The notes: generated by a model from the letters alone, not told the origin. A DNA stretch of 64,000 bases from Melitaea cinxia (GCF_905220565.1 NC_059414.1:3594001-3658000), one strand, 5' to 3'; shown: positions 34,280 to 45,219, numbered from the stretch's first letter. Program-made: numbers and translations.

Positions 34280-35390
34280 TGAACAATTGTGTGGAATGTT
34301 CTGTTATAAAATTGTAACGCGTACAACACTGCACGGTCTACAATTAATGGATGATTTCGGAATTAATTAGAACAGATATTTAACCAAATCAATTCTAAAT
34401 TTTAATTACTTACAAAAAAAACCAACACACAAGAATAAACATAAAACAGTATATATTTAAAGCTTTATTAAAATCAGTGGATGGTTAGGTTTAATCCTAA
34501 AAGGTAAATTTGCTTGAGTGACTATTATTACTGGTAACATTTCTAATAATAATTGAGATTCTAATGACTTAAGTAAATATAAATACGCGCCTCACACACA
34601 ACGGTCTCCACTAGGATTTATTCGTGTAGGTAAGAGGTCCAAAACCACTCGCACACAAGCACAAACACCTAGACCACGGAAAGAACTTGAACATTATACC
34701 CGTGATAGCCAGCCCAGCCAGGTACAGCCAGGAGTGCGGTGTGCGAAAAAGGAATAACAAAAATGAACTAAATAATGGACATCATTTGTTTGGCAAGTAT
34801 TTATATACAAAATAAGTAAATTAAGAAAGCTTTACACGATAACTATGAGTAATCATATTATCTTTACAGAAAATAATCATATATTACCATACAATATTTA
34901 GTATTCTTTTTAAACTGTTTTTTGTAACGCTAGTCATGAAAAGGACAAATTATTTTGTATGGAGAAAATCCGGTTTCGGTCTGAAAAAAGAATTGCATTT
35001 ACTAAATACGCTTAATAAGGTACATAAAACTATAATATTATGTTAGATAATGTACTATTTTACCATAGCAAGCTCTCATTGCTTGAGACAAGAGAAAAGT
35101 TTGTTAAATATTACGCATGGACAAATTATGATATCAAAATGGTCATTTTTAATGGTTTTCACCCCTTTATAACGTGACATTTGTTGTCTGTTAAAGTAGT
35201 TTATGAGATTTCTTACAACATTCATCGAAACGTTACAAAATTCATTGAATCCTTAAAACATTAACCCTTTATAGTTCAGTTGTGTCCCCAGGGTTAAATT
35301 TAAATACAACAACTATTAATTACTGTCTGTTTTAAACTTTTTCGATTTGTATTTTCAGACATCGTTTTTCTATATATTTTTCTTATCATT
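34280..35390. other. Intergenic DNA
   Basis: AT-rich. 'acacaagcacaaacaccta' near 34655 recalls a SINE body fragment; otherwise nothing. Confidence 0.4.
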
Positions 35391-35391
35391 A

Positions 35392-35677
35392 CATAGTATA
35401 AAACAAAGTCACTTCCCGCTGTCTGTATGCTTAGATCTTTACAGTTTTCTACTGTAAATAATTGATAGATTTAATTAGTAAATCATAGAGTGATTGCAGC
35501 GGAAGGTTATTATGTATAATACATGTATAATATAGTAGAGGAACGTTGATAGTTTTAGAGGTTTCTAATGTTATGTCATAAATAAACACATTTTTTTTGC
35601 TCTTACATTGAAAATATTTACTTTATATTTTATACTTAGTATTAGAATTGCATTCGTGTAAAGCCAGGTGGGTCGCT
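35392..35677 (+). mobile_element. Non-autonomous Helitron-like element
   Basis: It starts 'tagtataaaacaaagtcac' and 'ccgctgtctgtatgcttag' and ends gtaaagccaggtgggtcgCTAG before T. Confidence 0.65.
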
Positions 35678-35679
35678 AG

Positions 35680-36235
35680 TTTGCATATTTTTTTTCTTGT
35701 ATATTTTACTGAATGCTGTTTTGACCATATAAAATAATTTGTTTAATTTGTGTTCCGTACTGATTTATCGCCATAATTTTATCAAAGTTGTATCCTTAAA
35801 GCACTAAACTGTCCTTATTGTATATTTTACATCCCACATTACATTGATTAAATAAATAATCATGTAGTAAAAAAATTAATTTTAGTTAAAAATGATAAAT
35901 TTATGCAAGCCCGTGCAACCAAAAAAAAAAAAAAAATCTAAAAAAAGTCTTGATGTAAATCTAATAACTTTATTAATCTAGTAACATTATCTTTAAATTA
36001 CAAAATATTATAATTAAGTTGCAGAATATACCGTGTAGTGCCATGTATATCATTGGTAAAGCTCGGTTAAGCTGGATTTATTCTTATTACGGCAAGAAAA
36101 TTGTAGACGCTTTATTAAATTCAATGTGAGATTTTATATAATTTGATAAAGCGAGAATAAAAAATGAGTGAGTTTTTTTTAGCTACACTTGCTTATTTAT
36201 CTTCGTTATTAATTTATATTTGTTTATTAATAAGT
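35680..36235. other. Intergenic AT-rich DNA
   Basis: No gene; poly-A run near 35920. Confidence 0.4.
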
Positions 36236-36239
36236 TTGT

Positions 36240-36825
36240 ACTACGACCGGCTATGGTGTAATGGTGCTTGCGCCATGTACGCGCCTAATCACCGGCGGTT
36301 TACGGGTTCAATTCCCGCTCGGGATGGATACTTGTATTTGCACAATTGTTTCTTTCCGATTTTGATGTCCATCCTTGTGGGTCTCCTAAACGTACCCCGG
36401 AGACCACGTTATGCTTTCGGGCCAAGGTTGTTATCATAAAAACGTGATAGCGGTCAGTCAGTCAGTCAGTCAGCTCAGCCTATTGCAGTCCATTGCTGGA
36501 CATAGGCCTCCCCAAGTTCGCGCCAAACATCCCGGTTTTCCACAATCCTCATCCAGCCTACACCGGCAATCCTACGTAGATCGTCGGTCCAACGGGCCGG
36601 AGGGCGTCCCACTCTGCGTTTGCCAAGACGCGGTCTCCAATCCAGGACCCGTCTGCTCCAACGACCATCGGTCCTGCGGCACAGATGGCGAATCTCTTCG
36701 AAGATAGCGGTCGTTAGGAAATATATCCACAAATCCGTAGTGGAAGAGCTTGGTCGATTAAGCTCAGATCCTACACCCATATGGAGAAAGGGACATATCC
36801 CCAGCAGCAGGATATGACACGCTGA
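36240..36825 (+). repeat. SINE S1 interrupted by an RTE LINE
   Basis: The head (ggctatggtgtaatggtgct..., B box gggttcaattccc near 36305-36317) and body ('gtccatccttgtgggtctcc', 36368-36440) are separated from the tail ('ctacacccatatggagaaag', 36770-36825) by the 247-bp insertion at 36456-36702. Confidence 0.8.
36456..36702 (-). mobile_element. 5'-truncated RTE LINE with 10-bp target duplication
   Basis: gatagcggtc at 36446-36455 and 36703-36712 flanks the insertion. The minus strand encodes the RTE C-terminus found intact at 59.6 kb (RRTDGRWSRRVLDWRPRLGK, then GRPPARWTDDLR) and ends in a (tgac)n tail instead of the (tgat)n tail at 59.65 kb. Confidence 0.88.
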
Positions 36826-36829
36826 ACCG

Positions 36830-38728
36830 TGATCATGATTACATTTGTACAATTTTCGAGGTTGCTTTTATATTAACATATTCAATCTCCGCTCTTGACA
36901 AACTTACACATACTTGAAACCACAACTGCCTTGATGTTGTAATTAACGTGATTTTAAATACCCTAAGTTATTTCTAAAGAAGGTATATGCTGCTATATGA
37001 ATTTAATGCTGAAAGCAAAAAATATTATGATAAACAAACTTTATTCAATTTTACAAAACGTGTGTTTTCCATTTATATAATGGATATATTTTCTATTATT
37101 AAACGACTTTTAAGACTATACAAGTACTCTATACTAATATAAGACTAAGACAGAACTTTTCACGAGATAATTAATAAAAGAAAAACAGTAGTTCCACATT
37201 CAATTCAACTAAAACAAGTCTGGGATGATACAAAGAACGACGTCAAACTGCTCCTAACTTTAGCGAGCACCTGCGTAAATTGCATTTCGTAAGTTCGCAG
37301 TAAAACCTTGGAACGAAAGAACGATAGCTATACATTCTGTAATGGAATGTTTTTACGTTTGTCTGATAATTGATAATTGTTTGGATTATACATACGATTT
37401 TATTCGAATTAGTTTTGCTGAATCGGCGGTAGCTTCACGTTTAACTATAAGTGATTAAACAAATACAATTTTAATTTGTAAAATGACGATTCAAAGGTGA
37501 CTTGGAAGTCTACTTAAATAAAGTTATTTTTAATTTTGATTTTAATGGATTATGTGTCATATTTGATGTTTTTTTGTCATCTCATACCCTATGTATATCA
37601 TCTATTATATATAATAAAACTAAGTTGATAAAATGTGGGTGCTGATAAAACTTAAAAAGGAGTCCCGACACGATAAAGATACTTATACATATAGTGTGAT
37701 AGCCCCTCGGACAAGAAAGTTCTCGTTTTAACCTAAAGGCGTGTTTTTAAAGATATAAGGGCTTTTCTAACCCCATCCGCCATCTGTTGTCGAGTATTTG
37801 AACTTCATTCAGAACAACGATTATTTGGATTGCATTTCGAAAGGCGCTGCGAGCAATTGCAGCATGTGTAGTAATTGCGCGAAGTTTAAAATTCCAATTT
37901 CAATTAAGTCGTAAGTAAGTTATATTTGTTACTATAATAAAGTTATTAAATTTTATGTTTTTATACAGCAGTAGCTAGCTTATATTTTGGAGTTAAAGCG
38001 ACATAATTTTAGTTATTCAAATTAGTTTTCGAAAACATTTTAAAATTTAAGTTTTTAAATTTCGCGCTTTTACTACGTATGGTACAGCTGCAGAACCTGT
38101 TGTTACGGCGGACGATAATGTCGAGAACAGAGATTGTACAAATAATGACAGCAGCCAGTACTTATATTCCCGGTAGTGAATTGCCTGCCCCTCTATGTAG
38201 ATGACTGTTTTTATGTACTCTTCAATACATAAACACACAATCAGAACTAAATATCTGTATATATATACGCTTTGATTAAGAACATAACGATCGATGGTTT
38301 TAATCTACCTTTAGTTATGATTACATAAGAATGTTTAACATAAACTTGCACAAAACGTGTCAAACGTATATATTTTTTTATAATTTTGATTATAAAATTA
38401 AAATAGTTGTATTTAAAGTTGCAAAGTGAAACGAGTAATATTGTGTAGTGCAGTAAAATTCGCTGTAGTTTTCATGACATTAACTATTAATACGTACCGG
38501 TAGATGCGAGTTTGCGGTTTGTTAAATTTTAGCTTGTCTTGTCATGTTACGGTTTTGATGTTCATTAGCTTGCTCAACTATACGTGAGGTCCTGTACCTA
38601 ATTATTTTAAATACGCTTTATTTTTTTTTATATTTCTGTAGAAATACGTTGATACAATTGAACATTTAATTATGACGTTACATCTCTATGTCTGATTAGG
38701 TAGAGTAGTCATAACGCTTTTCTTTATT
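36830..38728. other. Intergenic DNA, 1.9 kb
   Basis: No convincing exon. The 37640-37920 stretch is less AT-rich ('ctaaccccatccgccatctg', 'aaaggcgctgcgagcaattg') and could be an old element or an unrecognised exon; no long frame supports the latter. Confidence 0.4.
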
Positions 38729-38730
38729 TT

Positions 38731-39120
38731 ATTAACCGACTTCAAAAAAAGGACGAGGTTACTCAATTCGACTGTATATATATATATTTTTTAATGTATG
38801 TTCAGGGATAACTCCGTCGTTTATGAACCGATTTTGATAATTTTTTTTTTTTTGTTGGAAAGAAGATATCCCTAGTTTGGTACCATGATAAGGAAACCAG
38901 GATCTGATGATGGGATCCCAGAGAAATCGAGGGAAACTTTCGAAAATCCGATGTTTATCATGTGGTCGCATTTAAATTTCATTGAGATCTGATTACAATA
39001 TTTAGAGTAATCTTTGATAATGCGTATTTACTTGACTATTTTTTCGTCTACCTTCGTTGTATTACTTGTCGGTGTAATTGAAGTCGGTTTTTCTTCGTTT
39101 GCCTGCAAACACAATTATTA
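38731..39120 (-). repeat. Family D repeat, near full length
   Basis: 390 bp in reverse orientation: 'ttaaccgacttcaaaaaaagg' at the left, 'ccaggatctgatgatggga' inside, and 'tttgcctgcaaacacaatta' at the right. The best-preserved copy in the window. It abuts the DNA transposon at 39125. Confidence 0.8.
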
Positions 39121-39670
39121 CTTATGGTAAAACCGGGAGAGATGCCGCAGTGGGATAGATGCCTCATGTTCTAAAAACCTAACATCCCGAACTCACAAAT
39201 AAAAATTAATCGCATATGTAGGAGTCGAAGTCACCCCGTACCTCAGATATCCACAGATATTCGTGTGGCAAGGACGCGTTTGGATCGTGTGTGTAATTTT
39301 CTCCGTAGTGAAATTTACAAACACGTCAAAGTTTTAAAGGTTAGTATTTAAGGTTGTATAATTTTATAAATAGTGATAAATTCCGTTATATTTTTTATCA
39401 CGTCTATATACTGGGTCATTGAGTCTGCATATAGTTGTAAATAGATGCTATTTTGTTTATAATTTATTTAAAAAATACGTGGGCATCTATCCCAATCACA
39501 AAGGATAGTTGCCCTGATTTTTTGAGGTATAGGTGCCCTTAGGGGCTATCTATCCCTTCATTCACCATATACAGAGTAAGTTTATATGTATATTTTTTTT
39601 TGTGTCTGTTATATTTTTTATGTATTTACGTATATTTATGTTTGGATGTTTTACTGATTCTAGCAGAACT

Positions 39671-39766
39671 ATGCCACGAAAATATAAAAGAAAGGAAGAA
39701 ATGCGAGCTCGAGTATGTTCTTGGACTATAGAAAACCTACAGTTAGCTTTCGATGAGAAAGTATGA
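39671..39766 (+). pseudogene. Pogo-like transposase N-terminus, 31 aa
   Basis: MPRKYKRK...WTIENLQLAFDEKV resembles the opening of pipsqueak-type helix-turn-helix DNA-binding domains found in pogo/Tigger/jerky transposases (basic MPRxYxRK lead, then W-x-x-E-x-L-x-x-A). It stops at a TGA before the recognition helix. The catalytic domain is missing, so it cannot act as a transposase. A GTATGA at the end could instead be a splice donor of an ancestral gene; I favour truncation. Confidence 0.5.
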
Positions 39767-39851
39767 TTGTGCAATGTGCATGTTGACACTTGATATGAAT
39801 ATTTTAGACCAACAATTAAGAATTTATACTTTTGTTGAATAAATGCTTGTA

Positions 39852-41066
39852 GATATGGGAGAAAGTGATAGCGCGACGAATGAGAGAAGAATGTCAGAAC
39901 CAATTTAGATTTATGCCGGACCGGGGAACTACGGACGCCATATTTGCACTCCGCCAACTATGCCAAAAAATATCGACTCGCACAAAAAGACTTACATATG
40001 GTGTTCGTGGATCTGGAAAAGGCATACGACAGGGTCCCCCGTAAGTTCTGTGGTGGGCTATGAAAGGGAAAGGAGTGCCAGAGAAGTATGAACGACTTGT
40101 TCAGGCGATGTATGATAGAGCTAGCACCCACATCCGGTCCGAAGCCGGAGTAACTGGCAAGTTCAATGTGGCTGTAGGTTTGCACCAGGGGTCGGCTTTA
40201 AGCCCGTATTTATTTCTCCTAGTAATGGATGTTCTAACATCAGACATACAGGAGGAAGCACCCTGGTGTATGCTGTTTGCTGACGACGTTGTTCTTGTCG
40301 GAGATAATGCTCTTGAGGTACAGAGCAGACTAGAAAAATGGCAGGAAAGACTGGAGGGCGCGGGATTGAGAATAAGTAGATCTAAAACCGAGCACTTATT
40401 CTGCAATTTCAGCGGTTTGTCCGGTTTTTCCCATATTTCCTTGGATGGTGTATCCCTACCAGTCTGCTCCGACTTCCGGTACTTTGGGTCATTAATACAA
40501 AATGACGGCAACATAGACCGTGACGTGAAAAATAGAATAAATGCGGGATGGATGAAATGGCGACAGGTCTGTGGAACAGCTTGTGATCCACGAATGCCCC
40601 TTAAACTTAAGGGTAAAATCTATAAAACGATCATAAGACCTGTCGTAATGTATGGATCAGAATGTTGGGTAACAAAAGTGACGGATGAAAGAAGAGTGCA
40701 CGCAGTCGAGATGAGAATGCTAAGATGGATTTGTCGAGTAACGAGGAAAGATCGGATTAGAAATGTGTATATAAGGGGAAGTTTGAAAGTAGCACCCGTG
40801 ACAGAGAAAATGAGGAGCAATAGGTTAGCGTGGTATGGGCATGTAATGAAGAGGGATGAACGCTATGTTGGTAAAAGAATATTAGGGATGAATGTCGAAG
40901 GGCGAAGAGCGATCGGCAGACCGAAAAAGCGATGGATGGATTGTGTGAGTGAGGATATGAGAAAGAAAGGAGTAAACACTGAAGTGACGAATAATAGAGA
41001 GGAATGGAAGAGGAAAACATGTTGTGCCAACCCTACATAAGTGGGATAAGGGCAGGAAGATGATGA
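39852..41066 (+). mobile_element. 5'-truncated RTE-clade LINE with 16-bp target duplication
   Basis: tgaataaatgcttgta stands at 39836-39851 and again at 41067-41082. The insert begins mid-RT (reading RFMPDRGTTDAIF), carries the frame at 40060, and ends in the short (gat)n tail usual for RTE. Confidence 0.9.
40060..41040 (+). pseudogene. RTE reverse transcriptase, C-terminal 326 aa
   Basis: Visible RT motifs are GLHQGSALSPYLF, the catalytic FADDVV, then the post-RT region with RPVVMYGSECW, RMLRWICRVTRKDRIRN and RLAWYGHVMKR, the usual C-terminus of RTE proteins. Earlier codons (FVDLEKAYDRVP, about 39999) lie in a different frame, separated by a stop near the first in-frame ATG, so at least one or two indels have broken the protein. 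The apurinic endonuclease domain is gone through 5' truncation. It cannot mobilise itself. Confidence 0.85.
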
Positions 41067-41096
41067 TGAATAAATGCTTGTAAAATTTAATTAAAT

Positions 41097-41116
41097 ATAT
41101 ATATATATATATATAT
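41097..41116. repeat. (AT)n microsatellite
   Basis: Perfect AT dinucleotide run within the DNA transposon remnant. Confidence 0.8.
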
Positions 41117-41344
41117 CATGTTGAAACTTAAGAATTTATATTGTAGTTAAACAAAAGCTCTAAAAATTTAACCCTTAATTACTCGCACAAAGAAAATTAC
41201 ATTACTGCTCGCATGGGGTCACAGATGACCCCAAATAGTATGAGTAGTTTTTAATATATTTTGAAATATATAAGTAAATGAAACTATTTTATTATTAAAG
41301 TGCTTTATTTATTTTATAATATCTATAAGTAATAACATGAATTA

Positions 41345-41632
41345 CTAACTAATCATACAAAAACAAGTTAAACGAAAATTACTATCAATAATCAACAATT
41401 TGTACTTAAATATACTGAGATCATAGTAAATACTCCTATTTTTATGAACTCTCCGAATCACTCTCGTTACACTGTTGAATATACGTATGTCAGAATGATC
41501 ATAGCAAACAAATCTTGTACATTTCTTGCATTTTGTTGGTACTTTGCGATCACATTTCCTCGGGCAGCTGTTGCAACGTCCACGTTTTGCAGTGGTTGGC
41601 GGGACGCGATTTTCCAACTCATGCACTTCCAT
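41345..41632 (-). pseudogene. piggyBac transposase C-terminal cysteine-rich domain
   Basis: The minus-strand frame reads MEVHELENRVPPTTAKRG and then CNSCPRKCDRK...CKKCTRFVCYDHS, the cross-brace cysteine pattern that ends piggyBac transposases and binds the subterminal repeats. Upstream on the same strand (to about 41990) are decayed codons of the preceding region (STDKQKPEIITF, TRRWLLA-like), broken by stops. Not functional alone. Confidence 0.8.
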
Positions 41633-41989
41633 CAGACGTTTTTGTACCTTGTTAGGAGTTACTCTGACTTCAAGTCATCGTTTTTGGTTATTATGAATAA
41701 GTGCAACAAACAATTGCCGTAAGAAATTACGCCTCGTGTGAGTACGTGATTTTTCGATATTTACTCGATGTACAATGAGTGAATTTATGCCTGAAACATT
41801 TATCAGGTGGAAGGAAATTGCTAACAGCCACCGTCTGGTTCACCTCCCTACGTTGAATGTACCACACAAGGGATTATTGGTGTCCACTCCTCATTTAGTG
41901 CTGTTTTAAAATGTTATTATTTCAGGTTTCTGCTTGTCAGTTGAGGCTGGGTTGATATGAGTTACATGATGCATAAAAGATAACAACAG

Positions 41990-42104
41990 AATCGCTTTAT
42001 TTGGTTGTTGAAGATAAGAAACCTGACCCTCCAACTTCTTCATCGTCAGAACCTCCTTCATCCTCTACCAACCATTGCGCAATTTCCTATTCTCTCCTAT
42101 CCAT
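41990..42104 (-). pseudogene. piggyBac transposase N-terminal remnant
   Basis: From an ATG at 42104 the minus strand encodes a short basic start, a stop, then EIAQWLVEDEGGSDDEEVG. This acidic stretch is typical of the unstructured N-terminus of piggyBac transposases. It is joined almost directly to C-terminal sequence, marking the internal deletion. Confidence 0.6.
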
Positions 42105-42959
42105 GACTAACTCTGACAAAAAGACAAAACTCGTAGTAAAACGGAATTTTTTGATAATTTCACTGTATAAAGATATAAAAAACATATTTATAACAAACAT
42201 TTATTCACTGAACATACAATAACACAAATATAATTCATTATTCACAAAAAAAAATACAGAAAATAAAAAAAATACCTCTTCCAAAAAAGTAACGTAATTA
42301 CTCGCACGGGGTCACCACTGAAGAGTGCAGCGGCGCATCCTTCCACTCCTGTGACTTGGTTGCTGGTAAAATACAAACTTAGACGCGCGTTATGAAGCTA
42401 GCGAGGGCGCGGGGGAAATCGGGCCGAGCCAAGTGCTTCATTTTTTAATCCGAAAATGCTTTGACCCCATGCGAGTAATTAAGGGTTAATTAGGTATAGT
42501 AATCTGTGTGATATAAAAATTATATTCTAATTATAACAATTAAAAGATATAAAAAAAACACAAAATTTTTTCATTGCTATGGCCCATGTTTCTTGGAGAC
42601 AATCGATGTTTTAGGAGTAGAACTAACCTAACCTAACATTTGGTTTGGGTTTTTCGTTTACACGGTTTAAAGGGCATCTATCCTACTCACTATTTTCATG
42701 GCGGGGCAACTATCCATATAGGTAGGCATCTATCCTCAAAAAAAAGGGTTCACGAAAAGCTAATTTCTGCTTAATCTGCATTGGCTAGGTTGAAAAAAAA
42801 TAGTCATAATTCAACATAAAGGATTGAGCTAGCTACATTAATAAAAATTATTCGTATAAAAATCATATTTTTAAAATTAGGTGACTATTTCAAAAAGTGA
42901 GGCATCTATCCCGGTTTTACCCTATATGTAAACCCTTGCCCAGCATTAGTATAAATGCC

Positions 42960-43064
42960 AAGTCGATTGCCTGGAAGAGATCGTTTTGTTAGCGATAAGG
43001 CCGCCGTTTGTATACTAAGCGTTTTTCTATCTGTATCACCTTTGTTACTTATTATTCATGATCG
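42960..43064 (+). mobile_element. LINE 3' UTR fragment
   Basis: 'gattgcctggaagagatcg' and 'tagcgataaggccgccgttt' match the 3' end seen at 23.08 kb. It lies against the 5' end of the next LINE. Confidence 0.6.
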
Positions 43065-44977
43065 ATAATGCATCGATGTCCCAGGATGTAAAGACCAGCG
43101 CATTAAAAAAGGAGTATAACTTTGCCTCCAGGTCCTTCAAAAGAGTCATCGCTGAGGCAAAAGCGGAGTACGTGGGCAGAATTGGGGAGAGATTGGTTCG
43201 ACTTCCTTCGGGAACTCGTGCATTCTGGTCACTCGCCAAAGCTGTCCAAGGGAATTTTTGTAAGCCATCCCTACCATCATTGCACATGAGGGACGGCTCG
43301 TTGGCCCACACCGCGAAGGAAAAAGCCGATCTTTTAGGCTCTCTTTTTGCTTCCAACTCGACTTTGGATGATAGGGGAAAAATACCACCGACGATCCCTC
43401 GGTGTGATACTATAATGCCGGAAATAGTTTTCCAACAGAGCTCCGTACGCAAAGCCCTTTTTTCGTTGGACGTCAATAAGTCGAGTGGGGCCGATGGCAT
43501 CCCTCCGTTAGTGCTACGAACTTGTGCTCCTGAGTTGGCACCCGTCCTTACGCGTCTTTTCCGGCACTCTTATTCGTTAAGCGTTGTCCCACGTTCGTGG
43601 AAGATGGCCTTGGTGCACCCGATCCCTAAGAAAGGGGACCGCTCAGATCCGTCCAATTATAGACCAATAGCTATAACTTCCTTGTTTTCAAAGATTATGG
43701 AATCCATAATCAACTGCCAGCTCCGGCGGTATTTGGAGGATCACCAGCTGATTAGCGATCGCCAATATGGCTTTCAACGGAGTCGCTCGGCTGGTGATCT
43801 TCTAATATTCTTAACTCAGCGATGGGCGGAGGCAGTCGAGAGCAAGGGAGAAGCGCTGGCGGTCAGTTTGGACATAGCGAAGGCCTTTGATCGGGTGTGG
43901 CATAGGGCACTTCTAACAAAGCTACCATCCTATGGGCTTCCCGAGAAATTATGTAAATGGATCACCAGTTTTTTGGCAGACAGGAACATCAAGGTCGTTG
44001 TTGATGGTGCATGCTCGGACCTCAAGTCTGTCAATGCTGGCGTTCCCCAAGGCTGTGTACTATCACCTACCTTGTTCCTTCTGCACATCAATGACCTGTT
44101 ACAAACAACTGGCATTCATTGTTATGCGGACGACAGCACCGGGGACGCCTTATACACAGGCCGTCCTAATATTTCTCGGGAACGAGTCGATGAGTGTCGG
44201 AACAAACTTGTGTCTGAAATCGAGTCTCTTTTAGCCAAAGTCTCGCAATGGGGACGACATAATCTAGTCCAGTTTAACCCTAATAAGACACAAGTTTGCG
44301 CGTTTACCGCAAAAAAATCACCCTTCGTCGTTCCTCTTAAATTTGAAGGCACTCCCTTAACAGCCTCGGCCAGTATTGGGATACTTGGCGTCGACATATC
44401 GAGCAATGTGCAATTTCGTGGTCATCTGGAAGGAAAGGCTAAACTAGCCTCGAAGAAACTTAGTGTGCTCAGTAGGGCGAAGCAGTATTTCATGCCTTGC
44501 CACCGCCTACAATTATATAAGGCACAGATCCGGCCCCACATGGAATACTGCTCTCACCTATGGGCTGGAGCGCCCCAGTACCAGCTCCTTCCATTTGACC
44601 GTGTTCAACGCCGAGCGGCTCGAATCGTTGGCGACAAGATTCTCTCCGATCGGCTCGATTCTTTGGCACTGCGTAGAGATGTCGGGTCACTCTGCATCTT
44701 CTACCGTATTTACCACGGGGAGTGTTCTGAGGAATTGTTCGGACTTATGCCTGCAGCAGAATTCCACCACCGGACATCGCGTCGAAATTCAAAATTTCAC
44801 CCACATCACCTCGATGTCTGGAAGTCTACGACAGCTCGATTCTTGCGCCATTTTCTGCCACGCACGACCCCTCTGTGGAACCAGCTGCCACCTACGGTAT
44901 TTCCGAAACAATACGACCTAGGGACCTTCAAAAGAAGAGCATATTCCTTTTTGAAAGGCCGGCAACGCGCCTGCTAA
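43058..44977 (+). CDS. LINE reverse transcriptase, 639 aa, open
   Basis: An unbroken frame with, in order, the pre-RT region (SSGADGIPPLVLR), NYRPIAITSLFSKIMES, SLDIAKAFDRVWH, AGVPQGCVLSPTLF, catalytic YADDST (residues 356-361), FNPNKTQVCAF, and a long C-terminal region ending ARRAYSFLKG-like text with the LWNQLPP motif of Jockey/CR1-type ORF2 proteins. The endonuclease half is absent, so the protein is N-terminally truncated. The listed ATG probably lies in flanking DNA, with element sequence starting at about codon 6. The open frame suggests a fairly young insertion. No independent promoter is expected. Confidence 0.8.
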   Translation: MIDNASMSQDVKTSALKKEYNFASRSFKRVIAEAKAEYVGRIGERLVRLPSGTRAFWSLAKAVQGNFCKPSLPSLHMRDGSLAHTAKEKADLLGSLFASNSTLDDRGKIPPTIPRCDTIMPEIVFQQSSVRKALFSLDVNKSSGADGIPPLVLRTCAPELAPVLTRLFRHSYSLSVVPRSWKMALVHPIPKKGDRSDPSNYRPIAITSLFSKIMESIINCQLRRYLEDHQLISDRQYGFQRSRSAGDLLIFLTQRWAEAVESKGEALAVSLDIAKAFDRVWHRALLTKLPSYGLPEKLCKWITSFLADRNIKVVVDGACSDLKSVNAGVPQGCVLSPTLFLLHINDLLQTTGIHCYADDSTGDALYTGRPNISRERVDECRNKLVSEIESLLAKVSQWGRHNLVQFNPNKTQVCAFTAKKSPFVVPLKFEGTPLTASASIGILGVDISSNVQFRGHLEGKAKLASKKLSVLSRAKQYFMPCHRLQLYKAQIRPHMEYCSHLWAGAPQYQLLPFDRVQRRAARIVGDKILSDRLDSLALRRDVGSLCIFYRIYHGECSEELFGLMPAAEFHHRTSRRNSKFHPHHLDVWKSTTARFLRHFLPRTTPLWNQLPPTVFPKQYDLGTFKRRAYSFLKGRQRAC

Positions 44978-45056
44978 TATTTTATGTAGCGGGTGTCTGT
45001 GGATGTTGTTTTTCACTTACCATCAGGTGAGACAACTGTCCGTTTGCCCCCTCTTC

Positions 45057-45087
<31 letters not shown>

Positions 45088-45091
45088 TAAT
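43074..45091 (+). mobile_element. 5'-truncated Jockey/CR1-like LINE
   Basis: A candidate 9-bp target duplication ataatgcat stands at 43065-43073 and 45092-45100. The element keeps the RT frame, a short 3' UTR ('taccatcaggtgagacaact') and a 28-nt poly-A (45060-45087). The few bases between poly-A and duplication make the left boundary less certain. Confidence 0.75.
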
Positions 45092-45219
45092 ATAATGCAT
45101 ATTTCATTTCACTCATTCATTACGTAAATAAAACATGAGAATTGAGATTGAAATGGTATGAAATATATGAATGTCAACCAATAGTAACCAAGAAGTTTTG
45201 ATATGGTTATTTAAAATAC

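Larger units (their letters stand above)
41172..42485 (-). mobile_element. Internally deleted piggyBac-family transposon
   Basis: TTAA lies at 41168-41171 and 42486-42489. The termini are perfect 16-bp inverted repeats (CCCTTAATTACTCGCA at 41172-41187, complement at 42470-42485). An internal repeat 'taattactcgcacggggtca' near 42296 and 'ctcgcatggggtcac' near 41208 are subterminal copies. The minus strand keeps pieces of a transposase; the core including most of the catalytic domain is deleted. Confidence 0.9.
39125..42922 (+). mobile_element. Pogo/Tc1-like DNA transposon remnant carrying two nested insertions
   Basis: The left end GGTAAAACCGGGA(G)AGATGCC (39126-39146) and the right end, the reverse complement of GGTAAAACCGGGA(T)AGATGCC (42902-42922), form a 21-bp inverted repeat with one mismatch, flanked by TA on both sides (39123-39124, 42923-42924). 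Removing the RTE (39852-41066 with its duplication) and the piggyBac (41172-42485) leaves about 1.25 kb. The only coding remnant is the 31-residue transposase start at 39671. The motif GGGATAGATGCC recurs near both ends. Confidence 0.75.

Noticed and set aside
37640..37930. Possible host exon
   Set aside because: Composition is less AT-rich, but there is no sustained frame or paired splice sites.
40060..41040. Intact host gene reading of the 326-codon frame
   Set aside because: Clear RTE reverse transcriptase motifs, truncation and a 16-bp target duplication identify it as a dead LINE.
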